In this document: positions 16,861 to 26,054 of the stretch, piece after piece | Layout: the number at the start of each line of letters is the position of its first letter | Position numbering within the stretch: position 1 is the stretch's first letter | Assembly: GCF_014649915.1 (NCBI RefSeq) | Contig: NZ_BMTY01000005.1 | Span: 186,001-250,000, forward strand | DNA: 64,000 bases | From: Streptomyces toxytricini | GTDB taxonomy: Bacteria; Actinomycetota; Actinomycetes; Streptomycetales; Streptomycetaceae | Direction of reading: 5' to 3' | Position numbers and translations under genes: made by a program | The notes under the pieces: model-generated | What the model was told of the DNA's origin: nothing | The model's input: the letters and a program-made list of their open reading frames with translations, nothing else | Database searches by the model: none

Positions 16861-17553
16861 GTGCAGGAGAGGTCGGAGCGCACCCGCCGGCGGCTCGTCC
16901 GGGCCGGCGCCGAGATGTTCCACCGCAACGGCTACGCGCAGTCCACGCTCGGCGACATCGCCCGCACCGCCGGCGTCACCAAAGGCGCCCTGTACTTCCA
17001 CTTCGGCTCCAAGGACGAACTCGCAGAAGCAGTCCAGCAGCGCGGCGCAGCCCTGCTCGGCGACACCGTGCGCGAGCTGCGCGCCGCCGGGGCCTCCCCG
17101 CTGCAGGCACTGGTCACCACCACGCACTGGCTGGCCCGCGCCCTGCACGACGACCCCGCCGTCCCGGCGAGCTTCCGCATCACCAAGGAGTGCACCGGCC
17201 GGCCCGCCGGAACCGCGGACTTCCACCGGGCGTGGCTCGGCGCCGTCCGCACCCTGCTGCGGCAGGCCCGCGACGCCGGCGAACTGCGCCCCGGCCTCGG
17301 CTGGGAGAGCGCCGAATCGCTCGTCGCCGCGGCCGCCTGCGGCATCGAGGCCCTCGCCGCCGCCGGCATGCCGAACGACGAACTGCGCAGCAGGGTCGCC
17401 GCCATGTGGGAGCTGCTGCTGCCCGGCCTCGTCCCCGGCACCGCCGCCGCGTACGCCGTCCACCCGCCGGGGGAGGAGTCGGCCGGGCCGTCCGTGCCCG
17501 CGACGGCGCCGCGCCGCCCCGGTACCGCCGAACCCCTGGAGTGCCGCCGATGA
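16861..17553 (+). CDS. Third ScbR-like TetR-family regulator
   Basis: 230 residues from GTG 16861. The HTH is LGDIARTAGVTKGALYFHF followed by SKDELAEAVQQRG, again of GBL-receptor type. The chosen GTG follows GGAGGCGGAGCC and gives the usual short N-terminus (MQERSERTRRRLVRAGAEMF). An in-frame ATG at 16711, 1 bp after the SARP stop, would add 50 residues of pure Ala/Gly/Thr/Arg repeats (TAGRTAAGTAGRAG), which looks like slippage DNA rather than protein. Its last codon overlaps the ACP gene start (ATGA), so it is co-translated with the PKS proteins that follow. Confidence 0.82.
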   Translation: MQERSERTRRRLVRAGAEMFHRNGYAQSTLGDIARTAGVTKGALYFHFGSKDELAEAVQQRGAALLGDTVRELRAAGASPLQALVTTTHWLARALHDDPAVPASFRITKECTGRPAGTADFHRAWLGAVRTLLRQARDAGELRPGLGWESAESLVAAAACGIEALAAAGMPNDELRSRVAAMWELLLPGLVPGTAAAYAVHPPGEESAGPSVPATAPRRPGTAEPLECRR

Positions 17554-18299
17554 CGACCGGTGAACACCCGCTCCCCGACGCCGCCGCCATGCCCGCTGCC
17601 GTGGCGGCCGGCGCGCCCGTGCCAGACGACGTCCTGGCCGACGTCGTCGGCGTCCTCGGCGACGTCCTGCGGATCGACGCCGCCCGGATCGACCCGCGGC
17701 AGACCTTCCAGTCCCTCGGCATGGACTCCCTGCTCACCGTCGAACTCGTCGCGGTCGTCAACGCCCGCCACGGCACGGCGATCCTGCCGACCGACCTCTA
17801 CGACCACCCCACCCCGGAGTCGTTCGCCGCGCAGGTCGCCGCGGAGCTTCACCGGGCGGCCGCCCCCCGCCCCGGCCACGGCTCCGGCCGCCTCCCGGCG
17901 GACACGCCGCCGGCCCCCGCGGAAGCAGGCCTGCCGCCGTCCCCGCCCGCCGGAGGGGTCGCCGAGGTGCTGCGCGAGCAGCTCGCCGCCGTCCTCGGCT
18001 GCGACGTGTGGGAGATCGGCCCCGCCGCCGACTTCACCGGCCTCGGCCTCGACTCCGTCCTCGGCGCCGAGTTCGTCGCCACCCTCAACCGCACCTTCGG
18101 CCTGCGGGAACGCGCGGTCGTCCTCTACGACCACCCCGACCTGGCCGCCCTGTCCGAGCACGTCGCCGCAACCCTGCGGGCCGCGCCGCGCACGCCCGCC
18201 ACCCTCGGCGCGCGCGAGCTCGACGTCCTCCTCGACGCCGTGCGCGACGACCGGCTCACCGTGGACGAGGCGCTCGTCCTGCTGTCGCGGCACGGCTAG
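17550..18299 (+). CDS. Tandem acyl carrier protein didomain
   Basis: 249 residues with two ACP domains. The first has the phosphopantetheine serine in SLGMDSLLTVEL (Ser60), the second in GLGLDSVLGAEF (Ser169). They are joined by a Pro/Ala-rich linker (about 103-135). The last about 30 residues (LGARELDVLLDAV...LTVDEALVLLSR) form a separate helical tail that could be a docking element. These ACPs resemble type I PKS/NRPS carriers more than the type II ACP at 26055. The start overlaps the previous regulator (ATGA) and the next gene begins 16 bp after the stop. I infer they hold a starter or side-chain acyl group. Confidence 0.88.
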   Translation: MTTGEHPLPDAAAMPAAVAAGAPVPDDVLADVVGVLGDVLRIDAARIDPRQTFQSLGMDSLLTVELVAVVNARHGTAILPTDLYDHPTPESFAAQVAAELHRAAAPRPGHGSGRLPADTPPAPAEAGLPPSPPAGGVAEVLREQLAAVLGCDVWEIGPAADFTGLGLDSVLGAEFVATLNRTFGLRERAVVLYDHPDLAALSEHVAATLRAAPRTPATLGARELDVLLDAVRDDRLTVDEALVLLSRHG

Positions 18300-18315
18300 C
18301 AGAAGTCGCGTCCGG

Positions 18316-20160
18316 ATGGACGAGAGGGAGATCCTGACCCGGTTCCGCGACGGGACCCTGGACCGCGGACAGGCCATGGCCCTCCTCGCCGGGGTCGTCC
18401 CGGCGGCCGTGCCGGTCGCCGCCGGAGCCCCTGCCGCACCTGCCGCCGCGGCCGCACCGGCCGTTCCGGCAGCGGCGCCGTCCGGTCCCGCCCGCGCCAC
18501 CGCCGCCCGGACACCCGCCGCGCCCGCCGTGCCGTGCGGCGGGGAGGCCGGCGCCGTCGCGCCCGTCGCCGTCGTCGGCATGGCCCTCCGCCAGCCGCAG
18601 GCCCCCGACACCTCCGCCGTGTGGCGGCAGCTGCGCCGCGGGCACTCCACCGCCTCCGGCCCGCCGCCCGGCCGGACGGCCACCGGCACCGGCCACTACC
18701 TGGACGCCGTAGAGGACTTCGACGCCGAGTTCTTCGGCATCGACCCCGCCGAAGCCGCGCTCACCGACCCGCAGGAACGGCTCTTCCTGGAAACCGCCTG
18801 GGAGGCGCTGGAAGACGCCGGCTGCACCGGCAGCCGCCTCGACGCCCTGCGCACCGACGACGGGACACCCCGCAGCCTCGGCGTGTACGCGGCCGCCGGA
18901 AGCGGCGAGTACGCACTGCTCGCTGCCGCCGCCGCGGCCGGCGAGCGGGACGGCGGCCGCCCGGCGCCCCGCCCCGACACCTGGAACCTCGCCAACCGCG
19001 TGTCCGCGCTGCTCCACCTGACCGGCCCCGGCCTCACCCTCGACACCGCCGAGTCGTCCGTCCTCGTCGCCCTCCACCACGCGCTGGCCGCCCTGCGCCG
19101 CGGAGAGTGCCGGGCGGCCCTCGTCGGCGGCGTACGGCTGCTGCTGCACCCCTCCGGCCGGCCGCCCGGAGCGGGCGAGGCCGTCGGCGCCGTCGTGCTG
19201 AAGCCGCTCGAACGGGCCCTCGCCGACGGGGACACCGTGCACTGCCTGATCCGCGGCAGCGCCGTCGGGCACGTCCCCGCCGGACCCGGCGCGGCCGGCG
19301 GGCCCGCGGAGCGGCTCGTCCGGGCCGCCCTCCGCGAGAGCGGGCCCGGTACGGCCGCGGCGCCGCCCGTGGAGGACGCCGCCTCGGTGGCCGCCGCCGT
19401 CGGCGCCGCCGGGGCCGCCACCGGCATGGCCGTGCTCGCCCGGGCCGTCCTCCTGCTGCGCCACGGCACGCCGCTTCCCCGGCCCGGCCGGGAGCCGGCC
19501 GAGGACCCGGATCCGGCCGGCACGGCGGGCCCGGTGCGTGCCGCGGTCTTCGTACGGGGTGCGGGCGGCGTGGAGGCGTACGCGGTCCTGGAGGAGTACG
19601 CCCCCGAGCGGGCCGCACCGCTGCCGCAGGCCGCCGAGACCGTACGGGTACGGACCCGCGAGCGGGCCGGGGAACCGGGCGGGCAGGAGGCCGAGCTGGT
19701 GCTGCTCTCCGCACCCACCCCGGCCCATCTGGCCGCCACCGCCCACCGTTTCGCCGCCTTCCTCACCGCCCCCGGCCCGCGGCCCGGGCTGGCCGCCCTC
19801 GCCCGCAGCCTCCGCACCGGCCGCGCCGCCATGCCCTGCCGGTACGCCGCACTCGCCACCGACACCGACCGGCTGGCCCGGCGGCTCGCCGGCCTCGCCC
19901 CCGAGGACGCGACGGACCTGCGCCACGGCGGCGCCGACCCGCTGCGCCTGGGCGCCGTGCCCGAGACCCGCGCCTACCTTGCCGCCCTGTGGGCGGGCCG
20001 CCGCCTGGACCAGCTCCGCGACCTGTGGCTGGCCGGCGTCGACGTGGACTGGGCCGCTCTGGAGCAGGGCCGGTCCGGCGCGGGGGCGGTGGTCGTCCCG
20101 CTGCCGCCGTCGGCGTTCCTGCGCAGCACCCACTGGCTCGGCGGCGGCCCCACCCGGTAG
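18316..20160 (+). CDS. Catalytically inactive type I/trans-AT-like ketosynthase (KS0)
   Basis: 614 residues. After an N-terminal helix (EREILTRFRDGTLDRGQAMA) and an Ala/Pro linker there is a KS fold: PVAVVGMALRQPQ, FFGIDPAEAALTDPQERLFLE, AWEALEDAG. The active-site cysteine is replaced by glutamate (LDTAESSVLVALHHAL, Glu246). The HGTGT and K-x-N-I-GH motifs with the two catalytic histidines are missing, so condensation is impossible. The C-terminus (about 440-614) is the post-KS linker seen in trans-AT PKSs (DLWLAGVDVDWAALE, FLRSTHWLGG). There is no AT or KR. It may act as a scaffold or gatekeeper for the adjacent tandem ACP. Confidence 0.82.
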   Translation: MDEREILTRFRDGTLDRGQAMALLAGVVPAAVPVAAGAPAAPAAAAAPAVPAAAPSGPARATAARTPAAPAVPCGGEAGAVAPVAVVGMALRQPQAPDTSAVWRQLRRGHSTASGPPPGRTATGTGHYLDAVEDFDAEFFGIDPAEAALTDPQERLFLETAWEALEDAGCTGSRLDALRTDDGTPRSLGVYAAAGSGEYALLAAAAAAGERDGGRPAPRPDTWNLANRVSALLHLTGPGLTLDTAESSVLVALHHALAALRRGECRAALVGGVRLLLHPSGRPPGAGEAVGAVVLKPLERALADGDTVHCLIRGSAVGHVPAGPGAAGGPAERLVRAALRESGPGTAAAPPVEDAASVAAAVGAAGAATGMAVLARAVLLLRHGTPLPRPGREPAEDPDPAGTAGPVRAAVFVRGAGGVEAYAVLEEYAPERAAPLPQAAETVRVRTRERAGEPGGQEAELVLLSAPTPAHLAATAHRFAAFLTAPGPRPGLAALARSLRTGRAAMPCRYAALATDTDRLARRLAGLAPEDATDLRHGGADPLRLGAVPETRAYLAALWAGRRLDQLRDLWLAGVDVDWAALEQGRSGAGAVVVPLPPSAFLRSTHWLGGGPTR

Positions 20161-20412
20161 CACCCACGGGCGCGGCCCGTGCCGAACACCCGCCGCGGGG
20201 CGGCGGACCGGACCGGGCCGGACCGCGCCCTGTTTTTCCCGTACTCGATGGCGAACCGCCCTCGAGTCGCCTTCCGCGGGCCTTCCGGGCGTCGTCCGGT
20301 CTTTTTCCGGTTCCCGAACCGGATAACTCTTCCGGGGTGTCGGGCTGCTCCGCCGTGTGGCTTGCCGGTAGAGAATCGGACGGGAAATACCGCACGATTA
20401 TCCGAGGGGTGC
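20161..20412. other. Convergent intergenic region
   Basis: 252 bp between the KS-like gene (+) and the second SARP gene (-). It has slightly lower G+C around 20225-20400 and no open frame with Streptomyces codon bias. No clear terminator hairpin was identified. Confidence 0.5.
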
Positions 20413-21501
20413 TCAGGGCCTGTCCGAATTGACGGTCGGGGAAAGTCCCCACGACGGATCGGCGAGCGCCTTCGCTGCCCGCCTGCCGACATCCGGAACC
20501 CGCTGCGGCAGGCGCGGGCGGGCCGTCGCGCCGGACAGCTCCTGGAGCCGCCGCAGCAGGACCTGCTGCTGTCGGCCCAGCACCGCGATCCGGTCGCCCA
20601 GCAGTGCGATCTCCCGCCGCAGCGCCGGCAGCTCCGCCTCCGCATCCGCGTACGCCGCCGGATCCGGGCCCGCGTACGCCGCCGCGGCCGGGCCCGGGGC
20701 CGCCAGCGAGGGGGCGTGCCGCAGGATCTCCTCCATCCGGCCGTGCAGCGCCGGCCCCGGCTCCACGCCGAGCCCGTCGACCAGCCGCCGGCGGGCGCGC
20801 TCGTACACGCCGAGCGCCTCGCCCTGCCGGCCGCACCGGTACAAGGCCAGCATCAGCAGGTCGTAGAACCGCTCCCGCAGCGGATGACGGGCCGTCAGCC
20901 GCTCCAGCTCGCGCACCGCATCGGCGTGCCGGCCGCAGCGCAGCCGCGCCTCGTACAGCGTCTCCAGCGTCGTCAGCCGCAGCTCCTCCAGCCGGTCCGC
21001 CTCGCCCGCGCAGATCGGCCCCCGCGCCCCGCCGTCCAGGGCCGGCCCCCGCCACAGCGCGAGCGCCGACCGCAGCAGGCCGGTCGCCCGGTCCGGGTCC
21101 TCGGCGAGGAGCGCGCGGCCCTCCGCGGACAGCAGCTGGAAGCGCTGCGCGTCGCTCGACGCGCCGTCCGGCCGCAGCAGGTAGCCCAGCGGATGCGTGC
21201 TGATCCACTCCGCCGCGTCGCCGTCCGGGCCGGCCGGACCCTGCGGCAGCAGCCGGCGCAGCCGCGCCACGTGCGCCTGCAGGGCGTTCGCGGCGGACGC
21301 CGGGGGCCGGTCGCCCCACAGCTCGTCGATGAGCCGGTCCGCGGCCAGCACCTCCCCGGCCCGAACGACGAGCGCGGCGAGCAGCGTCCGCTGCTTCGGG
21401 CCCGACGGCACGACCCGCGCCCCGGTCCGGCCGTCGTGGACCTCCACCGGGCCCAGGATGCGGAACTCCACCCCGCTGCCGCTGTACGCGCCGAATTCCA
21501 T
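20413..21501 (-). CDS. SARP-family activator (second), with C-terminal coiled coil
   Basis: 362 residues: winged-helix domain (about 10-105: VEFRILGPVEVHDG, GPKQRTLLAALVVRAGEVLA, LIDELWGDRPPASA), activator domain (about 110-265: YLLRPDGASSDAQRF, LTTLETLYEARLRCGRHADA), and a C-terminal tail of about 80 residues with a heptad-like segment (ALRREIALLGDRIAVLGRQQ) likely to form a coiled coil. That tail is unusual for a small SARP. ATG 21501 follows GGGAGGAGGCAGC. It is transcribed towards the KS-like gene and divergently from the third SARP, so they share 21502-21708 as promoter DNA. Confidence 0.87.
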   Translation of the reverse strand: MEFGAYSGSGVEFRILGPVEVHDGRTGARVVPSGPKQRTLLAALVVRAGEVLAADRLIDELWGDRPPASAANALQAHVARLRRLLPQGPAGPDGDAAEWISTHPLGYLLRPDGASSDAQRFQLLSAEGRALLAEDPDRATGLLRSALALWRGPALDGGARGPICAGEADRLEELRLTTLETLYEARLRCGRHADAVRELERLTARHPLRERFYDLLMLALYRCGRQGEALGVYERARRRLVDGLGVEPGPALHGRMEEILRHAPSLAAPGPAAAAYAGPDPAAYADAEAELPALRREIALLGDRIAVLGRQQQVLLRRLQELSGATARPRLPQRVPDVGRRAAKALADPSWGLSPTVNSDRP

Positions 21502-21708
21502 GCTGCCTCCTCCCGGAGATCCGGTGGGATGCGCGCAAAAACCGACCCCGGTTCGGAATCTAGCAGCTCGAACGGGCGCTGCAAGCACCGCCGTCGGAGG
21601 CCCGCTCGATGCCTGCTCAAGAATTCCGGGACATTGTCCGGGGCCGGGCTACCGTTCCCGTTCGGAGTCTGAAAATCGATGGGACTCGACAAACAGGCGG
21701 AGGAATCC

Positions 21709-22530
21709 ATGAAGATTCAGGTTCTGGGTCCGTTGAGTGCCGAAGTCAACGGGGCGTCGATTGTTCCGACGGCCGGCAAGCCGCGGCAGATCCTGGCGCT
21801 GCTCGCCCTGTACCCGGGCCGCGTGATGCCCGTGCCCACCCTGATGGAGGAGATCTGGGGGACCAACCTGCCCCAGAGCGCGCTCACGACCCTCCAGACG
21901 TACATCCTCCAGCTGCGCAGGCGGCTGGGCACCGCCATGGGCCCCGGCACTCCCGGCAGCGCCAAGGACGTCCTCGCGACCCGGCACGGCGGGTACCTGC
22001 TCCAGGTGCAGCCGCAGTCCGTGGACGTCCACGAGTACGAGACGCTCGTCTCGGGCGGCCAGAGCGCCTTCGAGGCGGGCGACGACGAGCAGGCGGCCGA
22101 CATGCTGCGCAGGGCCCTCGCCATATGGCAGGGCCCGGCCCTCGTCGACGTGCGGGTCGGCCCGATCCTGGAGATCGAGGTCATGCGGTTGGAGGAGAGC
22201 CGCCTCGTCACCGTCGAGCGGCGCATCGACGCCGACCTGCGGCTCGGCCGGCACACCGAACTCCTCGCCGAGCTCGCCGAGCTGATCGCCCGGCACCCGC
22301 AGCACGAGGGCCTGCACTCGCAGGCGATGGTCGCGCTGTACCGCTCGGGCCGCCAGGCCACCGGGCTCGACGTCTACCGCAGGCTGCGCGCCCGGCTGAT
22401 CGACGAGCTGGGCGTGGAGCCGTCGCCGCAGCTGCAGCGGCTGCACCAGGCGATGCTGACCGTCGACCCGGCCCTCGACGTGGTCGCCGGACCGCGCCGG
22501 GTGTCCACCTTCGACCTGTACGCCGCCTAG
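21709..22530 (+). CDS. SARP-family activator (third)
   Basis: 273 residues, very close in layout to the first SARP: IQVLGPLSAEVNG, GKPRQILALLALYPGRVMPV, LMEEIWGTNLPQSALTTLQT in the DNA-binding domain, then the activator domain to about residue 255 (LVTVERRIDADLRLGRHTEL). ATG 21709 has GGAGG 6 bp upstream; an in-frame ATG at 21679 is less likely. It directly precedes the type II PKS operon and is the best candidate for its direct activator. Confidence 0.88.
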   Translation: MKIQVLGPLSAEVNGASIVPTAGKPRQILALLALYPGRVMPVPTLMEEIWGTNLPQSALTTLQTYILQLRRRLGTAMGPGTPGSAKDVLATRHGGYLLQVQPQSVDVHEYETLVSGGQSAFEAGDDEQAADMLRRALAIWQGPALVDVRVGPILEIEVMRLEESRLVTVERRIDADLRLGRHTELLAELAELIARHPQHEGLHSQAMVALYRSGRQATGLDVYRRLRARLIDELGVEPSPQLQRLHQAMLTVDPALDVVAGPRRVSTFDLYAA

Positions 22531-22630
22531 GGGCCCGGCGCCCGCAGCCGCTGCCTTCCCCCTGCGCCTGCCCCTGCCGTGCCGCCGTACCGGGCCGCGC
22601 GGTGCCGGTCCAGCAGGCGCGCAGCGGGGT

Positions 22631-22659
22631 TCGAGCAGGTCTCCAGCGGCTTCCGCGAG
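22631..22659 (+). promoter_or_regulatory. SARP-box-like repeats before the minimal-PKS operon
   Basis: Heptamers TCGAGCA (22631), TCCAGCG (22642) and CCGCGAG (22653) are spaced exactly 11 bp apart, 36-64 bp upstream of the thioesterase start. Direct heptamers at 11-bp spacing are the usual SARP target. Confidence 0.55.
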
Positions 22660-22694
22660 GGTCGGGACGACATCGCGGAACGGGGAGGGTGGAG

Positions 22695-23477
22695 ATGGCG
22701 GTACGACTGCACTGCTTCGCGCACGCAGGGGCCGGGGACTCCGCGTTCCGGCGCTGGAGCCGGAGCACGGGCAGCGGCGTCGACACCATCGCCTGGCCGC
22801 TGCCCGGCCGTGACAGGCGTCGCCGCGAGCCGCGCGTCACCACCCGAGAGGCGCTCCTCGCCGACCTGGGGCCGCTGTTCGAGCACATCGCCGACGAGCC
22901 CGGTGTCCCGTACGTCCTGTACGGGCACAGCCTCGGCGCGACAATCGCCTACACCGTCGCCCGCGCCCTCCGGCAGACCGGGCTTCCGCAGCCCGCGCTG
23001 CTCGCCGTCGGGGCCTGCCCGCCGCCCGGCACGCCCGCCGTGCTCGCGGCCGCCGCCGAACTGCCGGACGCCGAACTCCTCGCCGTCCTCGACCGATACG
23101 GCGCCGCACCGCCCGACACCCGCCCCGGCGACGTGTGGCACCGGCACGTCATGCCCGTCCTCCGCGACGACCTGCGCCTCGCCCTGTCGCTGCGCGCCGC
23201 CGCCGACGGGCCCGTCGACGTACCGCTGCTCGCCGTGGGCGGCGCCGACGACCGCCTCGCCGATGCGGACGCGCTCGCCGCGTGGGGGGACTGGACCACC
23301 GGCCGGTTCGTGCAGCGGACCCTGCCCGGCGGCCACTTCTTCGTCCGCGACCGCGAGCTGCCGCGCCTCCTCGGCCGGGCCGCCCGCGTCGTCCGGCGCG
23401 CCCGCACACAACAGCAACAGCAACAGCAACAACAGCAACAGCAGCAGCAGGATCGGGAACAGGGAGGGACGCGATGA
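22695..23477 (+). CDS. Type II thioesterase with C-terminal polyglutamine tract
   Basis: 260 residues of alpha/beta-hydrolase fold. The nucleophile motif is YGHSLGATI (about residue 78), the acid probably lies in [10 protein letters not shown], and the catalytic His is in LPGGHFFV. Type II thioesterases clear stalled or mis-primed acyl groups from carrier proteins. The C-terminus carries 14 consecutive glutamines (CAA/CAG, 23409-23450), very unusual for a Streptomyces enzyme. ATG 22695 is preceded by GGGTGGAG; GTG 22689 is an in-frame alternative. The stop overlaps the KS-alpha start (ATGA), so it leads the minimal-PKS operon. Confidence 0.87.
   Translation: MAVRLHCFAHAGAGDSAFRRWSRSTGSGVDTIAWPLPGRDRRRREPRVTTREALLADLGPLFEHIADEPGVPYVLYGHSLGATIAYTVARALRQTGLPQPALLAVGACPPPGTPAVLAAAAELPDAELLAVLDRYGAAPPDTRPGDVWHRHVMPVLRDDLRLALSLRAAADGPVDVPLLAVGGADDRLADADALAAWGDWTTGRFVQRTLPGGHFFVRDRELPRLLGRAARVVRRARTQQQQQQQQQQQQQQDREQGGTR
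23409..23450 (+). repeat. CAA/CAG microsatellite encoding (Gln)14
   Basis: Fourteen consecutive CAA or CAG codons at the end of the thioesterase gene. The tract is A-rich against a surrounding G+C above 70%, which suggests repeat expansion by slippage. Confidence 0.9.
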
Positions 23478-24739
23478 GACGCGTCGTCATCACCGGCATC
23501 GGAGTCGTCGCCCCCGGCCGGCCCGGCACCCGGGAGTTCTGGTCGCTGCTGACCGAGGGGCGTACCGCCACCCGCGCGGTCAGCCTCTTCGACGCCTCCT
23601 CCTTCCGCTCCCGCGTCGCCGCCGAGGCCGACTTCGACCCCCTCGCCCACGGCTTCACCGCCGAGGAGTCCGCGCGCCTCGACCGGGCCGCCCTGTTCGC
23701 CCTCACCGCCGCCCGCGAGGCCGTCGCCGACGCGGGCGCCGCCCTCGACCCCGTCCGCACCGGCGTCACCCTCGGCAGCGCCCTCGGCTGCACCACCGGG
23801 CTCGACGCCGAGTACGGCGTCGTCAGCGAGCGCGGCACGCGCCGCCTCGTCGACCACACCAAGGCCGTCGCCCACCTGCACGACTACCTCGTTCCCAGCT
23901 CCATGGCCGCCGAGGTGGCCCGCGCCGCCGGAGCCCAGGGGCCAGTCGCGCTCGTCTCCACCGGCTGCACCTCCGGCCTCGACGCGATCGGGCACGCCGT
24001 CGACCTCGTCCGCGAGGGCAGCGCCGACGTCATGCTCGCCGGCGCGACCGAAGCGCCCATCACCCCGATCACCGCGGCCTGCTTCGACGCGATCCGCGCC
24101 ACTTCCACCCGCAACGACGACCCGGCGACCGCCTCCCGCCCCTTCGACGCCACCCGCAACGGCTTCGTCCTCGGCGAGGGCTGCGCCGTCCTCGTCCTGG
24201 AGGAGTACGGGCACGCCCGCCGCCGCGGCGCGCACATCTACGCCGAGATCGCCGGTTTCGCCTCGCGCAGCAACGCGTACCACATGACAGGACTGCGCCC
24301 CGACGGCGTCGAGATGGCCGCCGCCATCACCGCCGCCCTCGACGAGGCGCGCCTCGCACCCGACCGGATCGACTACGTCAACGCGCACGGCTCCGGCACC
24401 AAGCAGAACGACAAGCACGAGACCGAGGCCTTCAAACGGGCCCTCGGGCAGCACGCGTACGAGGTGCCCGTCAGCTCCATCAAGTCGATGATCGGCCACT
24501 CCCTCGGTGCGATCGGCGCACTGGAGGTCGCCGCCTGCGCCCTCGCCATCGAGCACGACACCGTCCCGCCGACCGCGAACCTGCACGAGCCGGACCCCGC
24601 CTGCGACCTCGACTACACCCCGCTCACCGCCCGCTCCCGGCGCACCGACGCCGTCCTGACCGTCGGCAGCGGCTTCGGCGGCTTCCAGAGCGCGATGATC
24701 CTGACCGACCCCGGACTCACCCCGAAGGCCGAGGACTGA
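23474..24739 (+). CDS. Aromatic type II PKS ketosynthase KS-alpha
   Basis: 421 residues. It catalyses the decarboxylative chain-building condensations with KS-beta and ACP. The active-site Cys is in [12 protein letters not shown] (Cys165). The histidines lie in [12 protein letters not shown] and [12 protein letters not shown], and [15 protein letters not shown] is a family block. Sequence and length match ActI-ORF1-type enzymes of aromatic clusters rather than FabF. The start overlaps the thioesterase stop (ATGA). The KS-beta gene begins 3 bp after its stop, giving the standard alpha-beta pair. Confidence 0.95.
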   Translation: MRRVVITGIGVVAPGRPGTREFWSLLTEGRTATRAVSLFDASSFRSRVAAEADFDPLAHGFTAEESARLDRAALFALTAAREAVADAGAALDPVRTGVTLGSALGCTTGLDAEYGVVSERGTRRLVDHTKAVAHLHDYLVPSSMAAEVARAAGAQGPVALVSTGCTSGLDAIGHAVDLVREGSADVMLAGATEAPITPITAACFDAIRATSTRNDDPATASRPFDATRNGFVLGEGCAVLVLEEYGHARRRGAHIYAEIAGFASRSNAYHMTGLRPDGVEMAAAITAALDEARLAPDRIDYVNAHGSGTKQNDKHETEAFKRALGQHAYEVPVSSIKSMIGHSLGAIGALEVAACALAIEHDTVPPTANLHEPDPACDLDYTPLTARSRRTDAVLTVGSGFGGFQSAMILTDPGLTPKAED

Positions 24740-24742
24740 CCG

Positions 24743-25981
24743 ATGAGCACCACCGCAGCCACCGCCCCCGCCGTCACCGGGATCGGCGTCGCCGCCCCCA
24801 ACGGGCTCGGCCTGAAGGCCTGGTGGGCCGCCGTCCTGCGCGGCGAGAGCGGCATCCGCCCGCTGACCCGCTTCGACGCCTCCCCCTACCCGGTGCGGCT
24901 CGCGGGCGAGGTGCCCGGGTTCGTCGACGAGGACCACGTCCCGAGCCGGCTCCTCCAGCAGACCGACCGGGTCACCCGCCTGTCGCTCGCCGCCGCCAAG
25001 GAAGCCCTCGACGACGCCGGCGCCGACCCCGCCGACCTGCCCGACTACGCGGCAGGCGTCGTCACCGCCAACTCCGCCGGCGGGTTCGAGTTCGGGCAGC
25101 GCGAGCTGGAGGCGCTGTGGAGCCGCGGCGGCCGGCACGTCAGCGCGTACCAGTCCTTCGCCTGGTTCTACGCAGTCAACAGCGGCCAGATCTCCATCCG
25201 GCACGGGCTGCGCGGCGCCAGCGGCGTCATCGTCACCGAGCAGGCCGGCGGGCTGGACGCGACCGCTCACGCCCGCCGGCAGATCCGCAAGGGCGCCCAC
25301 CTCGTCGTCACCGGCGGCATCGACTCCTCCCTGTGCCCCTGGGGGTGGGCCGCGCACCTCGCGGGCGGCGGGCTGAGCACCGAGCCCGACCCGGCGCGCG
25401 CCTACCTGCCCTTCGACCCGGACGCGAGCGGGTACGTGGTCGGCGAAGGCGGGGCGCACCTGGTCCTGGAGGACGCCGCCCGGGCGCGGGAGCGCGGAGC
25501 GCGCATCTACGGGCTGGTCGCCGGGCACGGGGCCGCGTTCGACGGACCCGCGGGCGGGGCCGGGGGCGGCTGTCGGCTGGGCGCCGCGGCCGGGGCCGCG
25601 CTCGCCGACGCCGGCATCGGGCCCGGCGACGTGGACGTCGTCTTCGCCGACGCCGCCGGAGAACGCGCCGCCGACCGCCTGGAAGCCGAGGCCCTCGCGG
25701 AGCTGTTCGGGCCGAGGGCCGTGCCCGTCACCGCCCCGAAGTCGATGACCGGGCGGCTCGCCGCCGGCGGCTCCGCCCTCGACCTCGCCGCAGCGCTGAT
25801 GGCCCTGCACGAGCAGGTCGTCCCGCCGACCACCGGAACCTCCGCCCCCGCCGACGACTGCCCCGTCGACCTCGTCACGGGCACCCCCCGCACCGGGCTG
25901 CGGCTGCGCACCGCGCTGGTCCTGGCCCGCGGGCGCGGCGGCTTCAACTCGGCCGTCGTCGTCCGCGCCCCGGCGGCCTGA
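24743..25981 (+). CDS. Chain-length factor / KS-beta
   Basis: 412 residues, a KS-alpha paralogue in which the active-site Cys is Gln (VTEQAGGLDATAH, Gln167), the defining change of chain-length factors. As the KS-beta subunit it forms the heterodimer with KS-alpha, sets the number of ketide units and helps priming. GYVVGEGGAHLVLE and APKSMTGRLAAGG are the equivalents of KS motifs without the catalytic histidines. ATG 24743 is 3 bp after the KS-alpha stop. The chain length cannot be deduced safely by eye. Confidence 0.95.
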   Translation: MSTTAATAPAVTGIGVAAPNGLGLKAWWAAVLRGESGIRPLTRFDASPYPVRLAGEVPGFVDEDHVPSRLLQQTDRVTRLSLAAAKEALDDAGADPADLPDYAAGVVTANSAGGFEFGQRELEALWSRGGRHVSAYQSFAWFYAVNSGQISIRHGLRGASGVIVTEQAGGLDATAHARRQIRKGAHLVVTGGIDSSLCPWGWAAHLAGGGLSTEPDPARAYLPFDPDASGYVVGEGGAHLVLEDAARARERGARIYGLVAGHGAAFDGPAGGAGGGCRLGAAAGAALADAGIGPGDVDVVFADAAGERAADRLEAEALAELFGPRAVPVTAPKSMTGRLAAGGSALDLAAALMALHEQVVPPTTGTSAPADDCPVDLVTGTPRTGLRLRTALVLARGRGGFNSAVVVRAPAA

Positions 25982-26054
25982 AACCCCCGGCCGCCCCTTC
26001 GTACGTCGTCACCCCCTTCCCCACACCCCCTCGACCACCGAACAGAGGTGTTGC

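Noticed and set aside
18256-20163. Minus-strand 635-residue frame opposite the KS-like gene, and similar antisense frames over the PKS and cas operons
   Set aside because: They are shadow frames caused by the high G+C third-position bias; the Gly/Ala/Arg-rich products have no domains, while the + strand proteins have clear ones.
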